The notes beneath the pieces were generated by a model. That model did no database searches, was not told where the DNA came from, and worked only from the letters and a program-made list of their open reading frames with translations. 64,000 bases of DNA from Actinophytocola sp049647105 (GTDB lineage: Bacteria > Actinomycetota > Actinomycetes > Mycobacteriales > Pseudonocardiaceae), in contig NZ_JBARWZ010000288.1 in the NCBI RefSeq assembly GCF_049647105.1, positions 1 through 64,000 on the forward strand, given 5' to 3'. Shown here one piece after another: positions 1 to 7,421 of this stretch. Numbering within the stretch: the stretch's first letter is position 1; every line of letters starts with the position of its first letter. The position numbers and the translations under genes were made by a program.

Positions 1-146
1 ACCCGCGAGTCCCCGGTTCGGGACCCGCGAGTTGGTGGTTCGGGACACCTCCCGGGTGCGTGAACCGCCAACTCAGCGGTCGTGAACCGAAGACTCGCGG
101 GTTCTGAACCGTGGACTCGCGGGTTCTGAACCGTGGACTCGCGGGG
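1..146. repeat. Intergenic direct and inverted repeats
   Basis: A 22-bp unit occurs twice in tandem (92-113 and 114-135) with a third partial copy at 136-145. The core ACTCGCGGGT also appears in reverse orientation at 1-10 and 23-32, and the block near 28-41 is an imperfect reverse complement of 61-74. The stretch can therefore fold back on itself as a long imperfect hairpin. No coding sequence is evident. The function is unknown; it could be a terminator region for the downstream end of the cebR gene or a dispersed genomic repeat. Confidence 0.7.
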
Positions 147-168
147 TTTGGGTGTGGGGTTGGGGGGG

Positions 169-1188
169 TCAGGTTGAGTCGCGGACTGCCAGGGTTACTG
201 GGAGGACTGTGGTTTCTGGGCGGATGGGGTCTCCGCTCAGGAGGGAAAGTAGTTTTTTCACCATTTCGCGGATTTGTTGGCGTGGGTCCTGGTGGATCGA
301 GGTCAGTGGCGGTTCCATCGCGGGTGCGAGGGTTGGGTGGTCGTCGAAACCGATGACCGCCACTTCCTTCGGGACGGTTCGGCCCGCCGCGCGCAACGCC
401 TTCATCGCGCCGGCGGCCATCAGGTCGCTCGCCGCGAAGACGGCGTCCAGGCCGGGGCAGCGGGCCAGCAGCTTGGCGGTCGCCGTCTCGCCGCTCGCCA
501 TCGTGAAGTCGCCCGGCTCGGACAGGTCGGTCGGGTCGAGGCCCGCCGACTCCAGCGCCTTCTGCCACCCCGCCAGGCGGTCGGCGGCCGCGGGGTGGTC
601 GAGCATGCCCGTGACGGTGCCGATGCACCGGCGTCCCGAGCCGTACAGGTGTTCCACCGCCAGGCGGGCGCCGCCCTCGTTGTCGAAGTCGACCGCGTGG
701 GCGCCGCGCTTGCCGGTACCCGGCCGCCCGCCGTACACCACGGGGATGCGCGCCAGCCGCAGCGCCGTCGGCAACGGGTCGCCCTTGTGCGGCGCGAACA
801 CGAGTGCGCCGTCCGCGTGTCCGCCCTCCAGGAACTTGATCGTCCTCGGCACGTCGTCGCGGGTGTCGACGAACATCAACAGCATCTGCACGCCGGCGTC
901 GGACAGTTCGCGGAACGCGCCGTGCATCACTGACGCGAAGTACGGGTCGTCCAGTACGTTGGCCTCAGGCTCGGACAGGACCACCGCCACCGCACCGGTC
1001 CTGCGAGTCACCAGTGATCTTGCCGCCTGGTTGGGGGAGTAGCCGAGTTCGTGCGCAGCACCCAGCACCTTCTCCTTCGCACGGGTGCTCACGTAGGCGT
1101 CGTCGTTCAGGGCGCGTGACGCGGTCGAGCGGGAGACGCCCGCATACGCGGCCACGTCCTCCAGCGTCGGGCGCTCGTCCATCGGCAT
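169..1188 (-). CDS. cebR: LacI-family transcriptional repressor, CebR type
   Basis: A 339-residue LacI/GalR regulator. An N-terminal HTH (about residues 6-27, TLEDVAAYAGVSRSTASRAL) is followed by a periplasmic-binding-protein-like effector domain ending in the family signature VAVIGFDDHPTLAPAMEPPLT. It is divergent from a sugar-binding-protein gene, and the intergenic region carries the 14-bp CebR box known from Streptomyces, so the likely role is cellobiose-relieved repression of the cebEFG-bglC cluster and of itself. ATG at 1188 is chosen because a TACACT -10 hexamer lies exactly 6 bases upstream, which predicts a leaderless mRNA; a second in-frame ATG lies two codons in. Family is certain; the CebR assignment rests on operator and context. 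Confidence 0.9.
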   Translation of the reverse strand: MPMDERPTLEDVAAYAGVSRSTASRALNDDAYVSTRAKEKVLGAAHELGYSPNQAARSLVTRRTGAVAVVLSEPEANVLDDPYFASVMHGAFRELSDAGVQMLLMFVDTRDDVPRTIKFLEGGHADGALVFAPHKGDPLPTALRLARIPVVYGGRPGTGKRGAHAVDFDNEGGARLAVEHLYGSGRRCIGTVTGMLDHPAAADRLAGWQKALESAGLDPTDLSEPGDFTMASGETATAKLLARCPGLDAVFAASDLMAAGAMKALRAAGRTVPKEVAVIGFDDHPTLAPAMEPPLTSIHQDPRQQIREMVKKLLSLLSGDPIRPETTVLPVTLAVRDST

Positions 1189-1194
1189 GACGGA

Positions 1195-1200
1195 AGTGTA
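1195..1200 (-). promoter_or_regulatory. Predicted -10 element of cebR
   Basis: TACACT on the minus strand, 6 bases before the cebR ATG, so transcription would start at or next to the start codon. The -35 region would fall within the operator at 1209-1222, which fits autoregulation by CebR. Prediction from spacing only. Confidence 0.45.
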
Positions 1201-1208
1201 ACGGATTC

Positions 1209-1222
1209 TGGGAGCGCTCCCG
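1209..1222. promoter_or_regulatory. CebR-box-like operator O1
   Basis: TGGGAGCGCTCCCG matches the 14-bp CebR box (TGGGAGCGCTCCCA in Streptomyces) at 13 of 14 positions; the central 12 bases are a perfect palindrome. It lies upstream of the predicted cebE -35 and over the predicted cebR -35, so a bound repressor could affect both directions. Confidence 0.85.
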
Positions 1223-1230
1223 GAAAGTCC

Positions 1231-1260
1231 TTGACACTTAGCCGTAACCAAGACCACACT
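1231..1260 (+). promoter_or_regulatory. Predicted cebE promoter
   Basis: A perfect TTGACA (1231-1236) is followed after 18 bases by CACACT (1255-1260), a plausible actinobacterial -10. Transcription would begin near 1267, just before operator O2, so repressor bound there would block elongation or open-complex formation. Confidence 0.55.
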
Positions 1261-1274
1261 CGGTACTCCCCAAC

Positions 1275-1288
1275 TGGGAGCGCTCCCA
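1275..1288. promoter_or_regulatory. CebR-box operator O2 (perfect match)
   Basis: TGGGAGCGCTCCCA is identical to the Streptomyces CebR box and is embedded in a 16-bp perfect palindrome (1274-1289). It lies between the predicted transcription start and the cebE start codon. The centres of O1 and O2 are 66 bp apart, close to six helical turns, which would permit looping. Confidence 0.9.
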
Positions 1289-1321
1289 GAATTCTGGACG
1301 CAAAGCAAAGGGACAACAGAC

Positions 1322-2614
1322 GTGCGAAGCAACCAACGACGGGTGTTCGCCGGCGCGATCGCCCTTGCCGCCGCGGTGGGCCTGACCGCGTGTGGTGACG
1401 ACTCCGGCGCCGACTCAGGATCTGGTTCGGGGCAGATCGAGCTGAGTATCGGCACCTTCACCGAGTTCGGCTACGAGGACCTCCTCAAGGAGTACGAGGA
1501 CCTCCATCCGAACATCAAGATCACCCACCACAAGACCGGTCAGGGCGGTCCTTACCACCAGCAGCTGCTGACCAAGCTCGCCGCGAACTCCGGCCTGGAG
1601 GACGTGGTCGCGATCGAGGAGGGCCACCTCCCCGACGTAATCGACAAGCCACACCTGTTCAACAACCTGGCCGAGATCGGCCCGAAGGACGTGAAGCCGG
1701 AACGCTGGCTCGACTGGAAGTACCAGGCGGGCACCGCGAAGGACGGCACCTGGATCGGGTACGGCACCGACATCGGCCCGCTCGCCATGTGCTACCGCAC
1801 CGACCTCCTGGCGGCGGCGAAACTGCCGACCGACGAGGCGTCGGTGAAGGCCATGTTCGAGTCGTGGGACTCCTACTTCGAGGCCGGCGACAAGTACACC
1901 AAGGCGACCGGCAAGGCGTGGTTCGACTCTGCCTCGCAGATCTTCAACGCGATGCAGAACCAGCTCGACGAGGGTTACCTGACCGAGGACGACAAGCTCG
2001 CGATCGAGTCCAACAAGGACATCAAGAGCAACTGGGACCAGGTGACCGCGGCCGCGGCGGGCGGGCAGACCGCCAAGCTCGTCGCGTTCAGCCCGGAGTG
2101 GAACGCGGGCTTCAAGCAGGGCGCGTTCGCCACGAAGACCTGCCCGTCCTGGATGCTCGGTGTGGTCAAGGAGCAGGCGGGTCCGGAGAACGCGGGCAAG
2201 TGGGCGGTCACCGACGCGTTCCCCAACGGTGGCGGCAACTGGGGCGGCTCCTTCCTCGCGGTGCCCAAGCAGTCCCAGCACCCCAAGGAGGCCGCTGAGC
2301 TCGCCGCGTGGCTGACGGCGCCGGAACAGCAGGTCAAGGCGTTCGAGAAGACCGGCAACTTCCCCAGCCAGGTCGAGGCGCTCGACTCACCGGAGCTGCT
2401 GGCCAGCACCAACGACTACTTCGGTGACGTGAAGGTCGGCCAGCTGTTCGCCACCATGGCGAAGAAGGTCGGCAAGGCCCAGTACAAGGGTCCCGGTGAC
2501 GGCAAGATCCAGGAGAACGCCACGAGCCCAGCGCTGCAGGCGGTCGAGCAGGGCAAGTCGTCGGAGGAGGGCTGGCGGCAGGCGGTCGACGCCGCCAAGA
2601 AGATCGTCAAATGA
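1322..2614 (+). CDS. cebE: Cellobiose/cello-oligosaccharide ABC transporter, substrate-binding lipoprotein
   Basis: A 430-residue family 1 extracellular solute-binding protein. The signal peptide ends in the lipobox LTAC with the lipidated cysteine at residue 24, followed by an acidic, serine/glycine-rich tether, so the mature protein is anchored outside the membrane. The GTG start at 1322 is supported by AAAGGGAC at 1307-1313. It is the first gene of cebEFG-bglC, directly behind two CebR boxes. In the Streptomyces system CebE binds cellobiose and cellotriose and hands them to CebFG; that specificity is inferred here from the operator and the downstream beta-glucosidase. The stop overlaps the next start by 4 bases. 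Confidence 0.88.
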   Translation: MRSNQRRVFAGAIALAAAVGLTACGDDSGADSGSGSGQIELSIGTFTEFGYEDLLKEYEDLHPNIKITHHKTGQGGPYHQQLLTKLAANSGLEDVVAIEEGHLPDVIDKPHLFNNLAEIGPKDVKPERWLDWKYQAGTAKDGTWIGYGTDIGPLAMCYRTDLLAAAKLPTDEASVKAMFESWDSYFEAGDKYTKATGKAWFDSASQIFNAMQNQLDEGYLTEDDKLAIESNKDIKSNWDQVTAAAAGGQTAKLVAFSPEWNAGFKQGAFATKTCPSWMLGVVKEQAGPENAGKWAVTDAFPNGGGNWGGSFLAVPKQSQHPKEAAELAAWLTAPEQQVKAFEKTGNFPSQVEALDSPELLASTNDYFGDVKVGQLFATMAKKVGKAQYKGPGDGKIQENATSPALQAVEQGKSSEEGWRQAVDAAKKIVK

Positions 2615-3606
2615 TGACCACGGTAACCGGGCGGGCGTCACACCAGGGGGTGGCGCCCGCCCCACCGCGGCCACCAAAGCTCACCTGGCGGCAACGACTG
2701 TCCAACATGGACGTCAAATGGTCGCCCTACATCTACATCGCGCCCTTCTTCATCGTCTTCGGCGTGGTGGGGCTGTTCCCGCTGCTGTACACGTCCTACC
2801 TGTCGCTGTTCGACCGTGACCTGCTCGACCTCGACGGCGTGTTCATCGGACTCGGCAACTACACGGAACTGTTGCGGGACAGCCAGTTCTGGAACGCCCT
2901 GGTCAACACGCTCAGCATCTTCGTGCTCTCCACGGGCCCGCAGATCGTGGTCGCCGTCGGGCTCGCGGCGCTGCTGAACACCCGGCTGCGCGCGCCAACG
3001 GGATGGCGCGTCGGGGTCCTGCTGCCGTACGTGGTGAGCCTCGTCGCCGTCGGGATCATCTTCGCCAACCTGTTCGGCCCCAATTACGGCCTGGTCAACG
3101 GGGTCCTGGAGCTGGTCGGCTTCGACCGGGTCGACTGGCAGAGCAACCGGTTCTTCTCCCACCTCGCCATCGCGACGATGGTGAACTGGCGGTGGACCGG
3201 CTACAACGCGCTCATCGTGCTGGCCGCGATGAAGGCGATCCCGAAGGAGATCCACGAGGCGGCGCTGATCGACGGGGCGTCGGCGGTGCGGCGCTTCTTC
3301 AGCATCACGCTGCCGCTGCTGCGACCCACCCTGATCTTCGTGGTCGTCACCTCGACCATCGGCGGGCTGCAGATCTTCACCGAGCCCAAGCTGTTCGACT
3401 CGATGCCGGGCTCCAACAACGGCGGCTCGTCCAACCAGTTCCAGACGATCACCTTGTACATGTACCAAACAGGCTTCGAGACACAGCGGCTCGGCTACGC
3501 GTCCGCGGTGGCCTGGGCACTGTTCCTCCTGATCATCGTCATCGCGGTCGTGAACTTCCTGCTGACACGGCGACTGGCATCGACCGGGGTGGAGGACGAC
3601 CGATGA
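2611..3606 (+). CDS. cebF: Sugar ABC transporter permease, CebF type
   Basis: A 331-residue MalF-type inner-membrane permease with six predicted transmembrane segments; the first starts near residue 37 (YIYIAPFFIVFGVVG). The cytoplasmic EAA loop that docks the ATPase is visible as EAALIDGASAVRRFF about 110 residues from the C terminus. ATG 2611 overlaps the cebE stop in ATGA; a second ATG follows immediately at 2614. With CebG it would form the channel. No ATP-binding gene is in the operon, as in Streptomyces, where the shared MsiK ATPase is encoded elsewhere. Confidence 0.9.
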   Translation: MMTTVTGRASHQGVAPAPPRPPKLTWRQRLSNMDVKWSPYIYIAPFFIVFGVVGLFPLLYTSYLSLFDRDLLDLDGVFIGLGNYTELLRDSQFWNALVNTLSIFVLSTGPQIVVAVGLAALLNTRLRAPTGWRVGVLLPYVVSLVAVGIIFANLFGPNYGLVNGVLELVGFDRVDWQSNRFFSHLAIATMVNWRWTGYNALIVLAAMKAIPKEIHEAALIDGASAVRRFFSITLPLLRPTLIFVVVTSTIGGLQIFTEPKLFDSMPGSNNGGSSNQFQTITLYMYQTGFETQRLGYASAVAWALFLLIIVIAVVNFLLTRRLASTGVEDDR

Positions 3607-4463
3607 CCGCATTGTCCATGCGTACGATCCGCCGCAAGGCGGACGGCGACAAACGGGCGTCGTTCTGGGCGTACGGGTTGCTGATCGCGTTCCTGATCGG
3701 CTCGGTGTTCCCGTTCTTCTGGTCGTTCCTGGTCGCCTCGCGGGACAGCTCGATGCTGACCGAGCGGGTGCCGCCACTGCTGCCCGGCGGGAACTTCCTG
3801 TCCAACGCGGCACGGGTGTTCGACACGGTGCCGTTCTGGAAGGCGCTGGGCAACAGCGTGGTCGTGTCCGGCACGGTCACGCTGACCACCGTGCTGTTCT
3901 CCACGATGGCCGGTTTCGCGTTCGCCAAGCTGCGGTTCCGCGGCCGCAACGGGTTGTTCCTGTTCGTGGTCGCCACGCTTGCGGTGCCGACACAGCTCGG
4001 CATCATCCCGCTGTACATGGCGATGGCGGAGTTCGGCTGGGCGGGCGAGCTGCAGGCGGTGATCGTGCCCAATCTGGTGACCGCGATCGGCGTGTTCTGG
4101 ATGCGGCAGTACACCGCGCAGGTCGTGCCGTACGAGCTCATCGAGGCCGCACGTGTCGACGGCTGCTCGATGATCCGCGTGTACTGGCACGTCGTGCTGC
4201 CCGCGGTGCGGCCCGCGGCGGCGTTTCTCGGCATGTTCACGTTCATGACGTCGTGGAACGACTTCCTGTGGCCGCTGGTGGTGCTCAACGCCGAGAACCC
4301 CACCGTGCAGATCGCGCTGGAGCGGCTGCAGAGCGGTTACTACGTCGACTACTCACTCGTACTGGCCGGCACGACGCTGGCCACCATTCCGATCTTGATC
4401 GTGTTCGTCGTGCTCGGCCGCCAGATCGTGGCCGGGATCATGCAGGGCGCTGTGAAGGGGTGA
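3603..4463 (+). CDS. cebG: Sugar ABC transporter permease, CebG type
   Basis: A 286-residue MalG-type permease with six transmembrane segments, the first near residues 23-43 (FWAYGLLIAFLIGSVFPFFW). The EAA motif is EAARVDGCSMIRVYWHVVLP. The reading frame is open far upstream, but the ATG at 3603 overlaps the cebF stop (ATGA) and precedes the typical short basic N terminus, so this start is chosen. Partner of CebF. Confidence 0.9.
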   Translation: MTALSMRTIRRKADGDKRASFWAYGLLIAFLIGSVFPFFWSFLVASRDSSMLTERVPPLLPGGNFLSNAARVFDTVPFWKALGNSVVVSGTVTLTTVLFSTMAGFAFAKLRFRGRNGLFLFVVATLAVPTQLGIIPLYMAMAEFGWAGELQAVIVPNLVTAIGVFWMRQYTAQVVPYELIEAARVDGCSMIRVYWHVVLPAVRPAAAFLGMFTFMTSWNDFLWPLVVLNAENPTVQIALERLQSGYYVDYSLVLAGTTLATIPILIVFVVLGRQIVAGIMQGAVKG

Positions 4464-4465
4464 CC

Positions 4466-5833
4466 ATGTCAGTTGTGCCGGAACAGTCGGAGTCCGTCGC
4501 ACTCCGCTTCCCGACAAGTTTCGTGTGGGGCGCGGCCACCGCGTCGTTCCAAGTGGAGGGTGCCATCTCGGCCGACGGCCGTGTGGACTCCATCTGGGAC
4601 GAGTTCTGCCGCCGCCCCGGCGCCGTCCACAACGGCGACACTGGCGAGCCGGCCGCGGACCACTACCGCCGCTATGTCGACGATGTCGCCATGATGAAGT
4701 CGCTCGGCCTCGGTGCGTACCGGTTCTCGGTGGCGTGGCCGCGACTGGCGGACCTCGGCTTCTACGACCGGCTGGTGGATGAGTTGCTGGAGAACGGGAT
4801 CAGCCCGTGGGCGACGCTCTACCACTGGGATCTGCCCCAGTCGCTCGAGGAGAAGGGCGGATGGACCAACCGCGACACCGCCTATCGGTTCGCGGACTAC
4901 GCGTCCGCGGTGGTCGGCAGGCTCGGTGACCGGGTCACGGGGTGGCTGACGCTGAACGAGCCGTGGTGCTCGGCGTTCGCGGGGTACGCGAGCGGCAGGC
5001 ACGCGCCGGGAGTCACGTCCGGCAGTGCGGCGATCGCGGCCGTGCACCATCTGCTGCTCGGCCACGGCCTTGCGATGCAGGAGATCACCGCGCAGGCACC
5101 GAACACGCCGGCGGGCATCACGCTGAACCTGTTCCCGGTCCACCCGGCGAGCGACTCGCCTGCGGACCTCGACGCGGCGCGCCGCATCGACGGCCTGCAG
5201 AACCGGATCTTCACCGCCCCGGTGCTGCGCGGCGAGTACCCGGACGACCTGCTGACCGACCTCGCGCCGTACGGCCTGCCGGACCTGATCCAGGACGGGG
5301 ATCTCGCCACGATCAGCGCGCCGATCGACATGCTGGGCGTGAACTACTACCGCGCGTACCTGGTCGAGGCCGGTGGCGAGCCGGACGGCCCGTCGGAGTG
5401 GGTGGGCGCGGAGGACGTGCGGTTCCTGACGTCCGGACACCCGAGGACGGAGATGGACTGGGAGGTCCAGCCGGAAGGGCTGACCGAGCTGCTGGTTTCG
5501 CTCAACGAGCAGAGCCCGGGCCTGCCGATGTACATCACCGAGAACGGCGCCGCGTACCCGGACACCCTGACCGACGGCGTGGTCCGGGACACCGACCGCA
5601 TCACGTTCCTGGACGGCCACCTGCGAGCGTCGCACGCGGCGATCGAGCAGGGTGTCGACCTGCGCGGCTACTTCTGCTGGTCGTTGATGGACAACCTCGA
5701 GTGGGCGGCGGGCTACGCGAAGCGGTTCGGCCTGGTGCACGTGGACTTCGAGACACAGAAGCGAACGCTGAAGGACAGTGCGCGGTGGTACGCGGGCGTC
5801 ATCGGCCGGAACGGCCTGCTCGCGGACGGCTGA
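4466..5833 (+). CDS. bglC: GH1 beta-glucosidase, BglC type, with a shortened loop
   Basis: A 455-residue glycoside hydrolase family 1 enzyme, lacking a signal peptide, so it would cleave imported cellobiose to glucose in the cytoplasm. The acid/base glutamate is E165 in TLNEPW and the nucleophile is E359 in YITENG; the C-terminal WSLMDNLEW and KRFGLVHVDF blocks are intact. It follows cebG by 2 bases. Odd point: the conserved stretch after FSVAWPR (normally about a dozen residues with a proline/glycine-rich loop before the GLxFYDRLVD helix) is reduced to LADLG at residues 94-98. The deletion is in frame. Whether the enzyme is still active cannot be judged from sequence. Confidence 0.93.
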   Translation: MSVVPEQSESVALRFPTSFVWGAATASFQVEGAISADGRVDSIWDEFCRRPGAVHNGDTGEPAADHYRRYVDDVAMMKSLGLGAYRFSVAWPRLADLGFYDRLVDELLENGISPWATLYHWDLPQSLEEKGGWTNRDTAYRFADYASAVVGRLGDRVTGWLTLNEPWCSAFAGYASGRHAPGVTSGSAAIAAVHHLLLGHGLAMQEITAQAPNTPAGITLNLFPVHPASDSPADLDAARRIDGLQNRIFTAPVLRGEYPDDLLTDLAPYGLPDLIQDGDLATISAPIDMLGVNYYRAYLVEAGGEPDGPSEWVGAEDVRFLTSGHPRTEMDWEVQPEGLTELLVSLNEQSPGLPMYITENGAAYPDTLTDGVVRDTDRITFLDGHLRASHAAIEQGVDLRGYFCWSLMDNLEWAAGYAKRFGLVHVDFETQKRTLKDSARWYAGVIGRNGLLADG

Positions 5834-5836
5834 CCT

Positions 5837-5863
5837 ACCGGGGGCCGGCCTCCGGCCCCCGGT
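5837..5863 (+). terminator. GC-rich hairpin after bglC
   Basis: A 12-bp perfect stem (5837-5848 with 5852-5863) and a 3-base loop, starting 3 bases after the bglC stop. No T-run follows, so it may act as an RNA-stabilising or inefficient terminator hairpin ahead of the next one. Confidence 0.65.
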
Positions 5864-5902
5864 GACCAGCCTCCCACGGACCACCGACAACGGGGACGCA
5901 GG

Positions 5903-5936
5903 AAGCGGCGGTTGTACACAGGCCAACCGCCGCTTT
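5903..5936 (+). terminator. Intrinsic terminator of the ceb operon
   Basis: A perfect 12-bp stem (5903-5914 with 5924-5935) and 9-base loop, followed by TTTCCTCGTT. It is the better intrinsic terminator candidate of the two hairpins behind bglC. Confidence 0.7.
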
Positions 5937-5941
5937 CCTCG

Positions 5942-6104
5942 TTGTCCACAAAGGCCCCACAACACGACGATTCCTGTCGGTGGCGCCCCGTAGCCTTGAA
6001 CCCGGGGGCCGGAGGCCACGCCGTCGGTGAGTTGTCCACAGCTCAGGCGCACCACGGCGGTTCTGTCGGTGCCCCGGCCTAGGCTGGAATCGGGGGCCGG
6101 AGGC
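5942..6104. repeat. Intergenic repeats with DnaA-box-like sites
   Basis: Two exact TTGTCCACA nonamers (5942-5950, 6032-6040) match the actinobacterial DnaA box; a near match TTGTACACA sits at 5912-5920. They alternate with two copies, 89 bp apart, of a longer element beginning CTGTCGGTG and ending GGGGGCCGGAGGCC (5974-6018 and 6063-6104). No gene is visible between bglC and the zur stop. The function is unknown; see findings. Confidence 0.65.
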
Positions 6105-6109
6105 CGCGG

Positions 6110-6526
6110 TCAGCTCGCGCAGGTCTCACACGTGCCGAAGACCTCGACCGTGTGGCTGATCTCCGAGAAGCCGTTCTCCGCGGCGACCTTCTCCGCCCAC
6201 TTCTCGACCGCCGGGCCCTCGACCTCGACCGTGCGGCCGCAGGCGCGGCAGACCAGGTGGTGATGGTGGTGGCGCGAGCAGCGGCGGTACACGGCCTCGC
6301 CGCTGCCGATGCGCAGCACGTCGATCTCGCCCGCGTCCGCCAGGGACTGCAGCGTTCGGTAGACGGTGGTCAGGCCGATGCCCTCGCCCCGCGTGCGGAG
6401 TTCCTCGTGCAGGTCCTGCGCGGAGCGGAACTCGTCGAGCTGCTCGAGCAGGCCTGCCACCGCCGCGCGCTGCTTCGTCGAGCGCCTTCCCGGGACGGTG
6501 GGGGTGCGGCGTTCGCCATTCGTCAC
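6110..6526 (-). CDS. zur: Fur-family zinc uptake regulator
   Basis: A 138-residue Fur-superfamily repressor. The N-terminal winged helix (TTVYRTLQSLADAG, residues 53-66) is followed by a metal-binding half with C83, the run H86-H90, the structural pairs C93/C96 and C133/C136, and H125. Its gene overlaps the stop of an SmtB-type gene by 4 bases, the same smtB-zur (furB) pairing known in Mycobacterium, with glyS next door in both. Zur would repress zinc uptake genes when zinc is replete. A zinc role is inferred from the pairing; the Fur family is certain. Confidence 0.9.
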   Translation of the reverse strand: MTNGERRTPTVPGRRSTKQRAAVAGLLEQLDEFRSAQDLHEELRTRGEGIGLTTVYRTLQSLADAGEIDVLRIGSGEAVYRRCSRHHHHHLVCRACGRTVEVEGPAVEKWAEKVAAENGFSEISHTVEVFGTCETCAS

Positions 6527-6906
6527 TTGCCGGCCCCTTCCTCCACGTGCGCAACCGCGTCCACGACGATGTGCGACAGGTGTTCGTCGACCAGACGGTA
6601 GACCACTTCGCGGCCGTGGCGTTCGCCGTTGACGACGCCGGCCGACTTCAGCACGCGCAGATGCTGGCTGATCAACGGCTGCGCCACACCGAGCGTCTCC
6701 ACCAGTTCGTGGACGCAGCGGTCGTGTGCGCGCAACTCCAGGACGATGGCGATCCGGACGGGCGCCGCCAGTGCGCGGAGCAGGTCACCGGCCGCCGACA
6801 GCGTGTGCACCGGGCGGTGTTCGGCTCGGGTGACCGTCGGACGGTCGGCCGAGTGCGGGGTGGCCAGATCCGGGGACGAGGTGGCATCCGAGGTCACGGC
6901 GGACAT
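6523..6906 (-). CDS. smtB: ArsR/SmtB-family zinc-sensing repressor
   Basis: A 127-residue winged-helix ArsR/SmtB protein with HTH AQPLISQHLRVLKSAG (residues 75-90). The last helix has D107, H109, H120 and E123, exactly the D-x-H-x10-H-x2-E alpha5 zinc site of cyanobacterial SmtB. Residues 1-30 are a disordered extension. It is first in a two-gene unit with zur; in mycobacteria the SmtB protein represses this operon and zinc releases it, so zinc induces zur. The promoter region upstream is AT-rich compared with its surroundings. Confidence 0.88.
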   Translation of the reverse strand: MSAVTSDATSSPDLATPHSADRPTVTRAEHRPVHTLSAAGDLLRALAAPVRIAIVLELRAHDRCVHELVETLGVAQPLISQHLRVLKSAGVVNGERHGREVVYRLVDEHLSHIVVDAVAHVEEGAGK

Positions 6907-6919
6907 CGTCCTCTCGGTC

Positions 6920-6956
6920 GGTTGCTGATACAGATATTGGTTACCGTGTTCAACAT
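6920..6956 (-). promoter_or_regulatory. AT-rich promoter/operator region of smtB-zur
   Basis: The stretch before smtB contains the window's unusual AT-rich run GATACAGATATTGG and TTCAACATCC in opposite halves. ArsR/SmtB operators are typically AT-rich imperfect inverted repeats here, so this is the expected operator position. No clean palindrome could be fixed by eye. Confidence 0.35.
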
Positions 6957-6970
6957 CCTAGGCGCCCGGG

Positions 6971-7234
6971 CTATTTCGTCAGCAGTACCGACACAGCGAC
7001 GGCCGTCAGCACGGCCAGGATGAACACGCGGCCTGCCCGCTCGGCCGGCGACAGCGTTTGCCAGGTCACGGCGAGCAACACCCCGATGCCCACCCCCAGG
7101 GCACCCAGCAGCAGTGCGCCGATCCCGCCGCCCACCAGGATGCCGACCACGAAGACGACGGCGACCAGCAGGAACGCCGCGAACGGAGGCATCCGGGACA
7201 GTGGACCGTCGCCCTCGATCAGCTTCGCTTTCAT
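6971..7234 (-). CDS. Small membrane protein of unknown function
   Basis: An 87-residue protein with three predicted transmembrane helices (about residues 19-38, 40-57 and 70-86) and a short charged N terminus (MKAKLIEGDGPLSR). ATG at 7234 is preferred over a GTG six codons upstream because a GAGG box lies a few bases before it. Such short actinobacterial membrane proteins commonly sit beside glyS; I do not recognise a defined function. It is divergent from glyS. Confidence 0.65.
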   Translation of the reverse strand: MKAKLIEGDGPLSRMPPFAAFLLVAVVFVVGILVGGGIGALLLGALGVGIGVLLAVTWQTLSPAERAGRVFILAVLTAVAVSVLLTK

Positions 7235-7421
7235 CGAGCGCCTCGTGCGCACATGTCCTCCTTATGGCGGTATCCGGCTACTGTCGGCAACCTCGGTGCG
7301 GGGTTCGACGAGCGGAAATCACCCGTTCGTGGCGACCGCCTGCCGAGTAGTCTTTGTCGGCCGCGCCCCGTCAACCGCCATTGAACGCCATGGCCGCGAG
7401 TGCGAGACAGTTGGAGTGCTC

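Noticed and set aside
92..145. Tandem 22-bp repeats resembling a CRISPR array
   Set aside because: The units are directly adjacent with no unique spacers, and no cas genes are present.
152..1042. Long plus-strand open frames opposite cebR, and similar frames opposite most genes
   Set aside because: They are antisense shadows of GC-rich genes: Arg/Ala/Pro-biased, without homology or ribosome sites.
7253..7421. T-box or other riboswitch upstream of glyS
   Set aside because: No T-box core sequence, antiterminator or terminator hairpin can be seen in this short leader.
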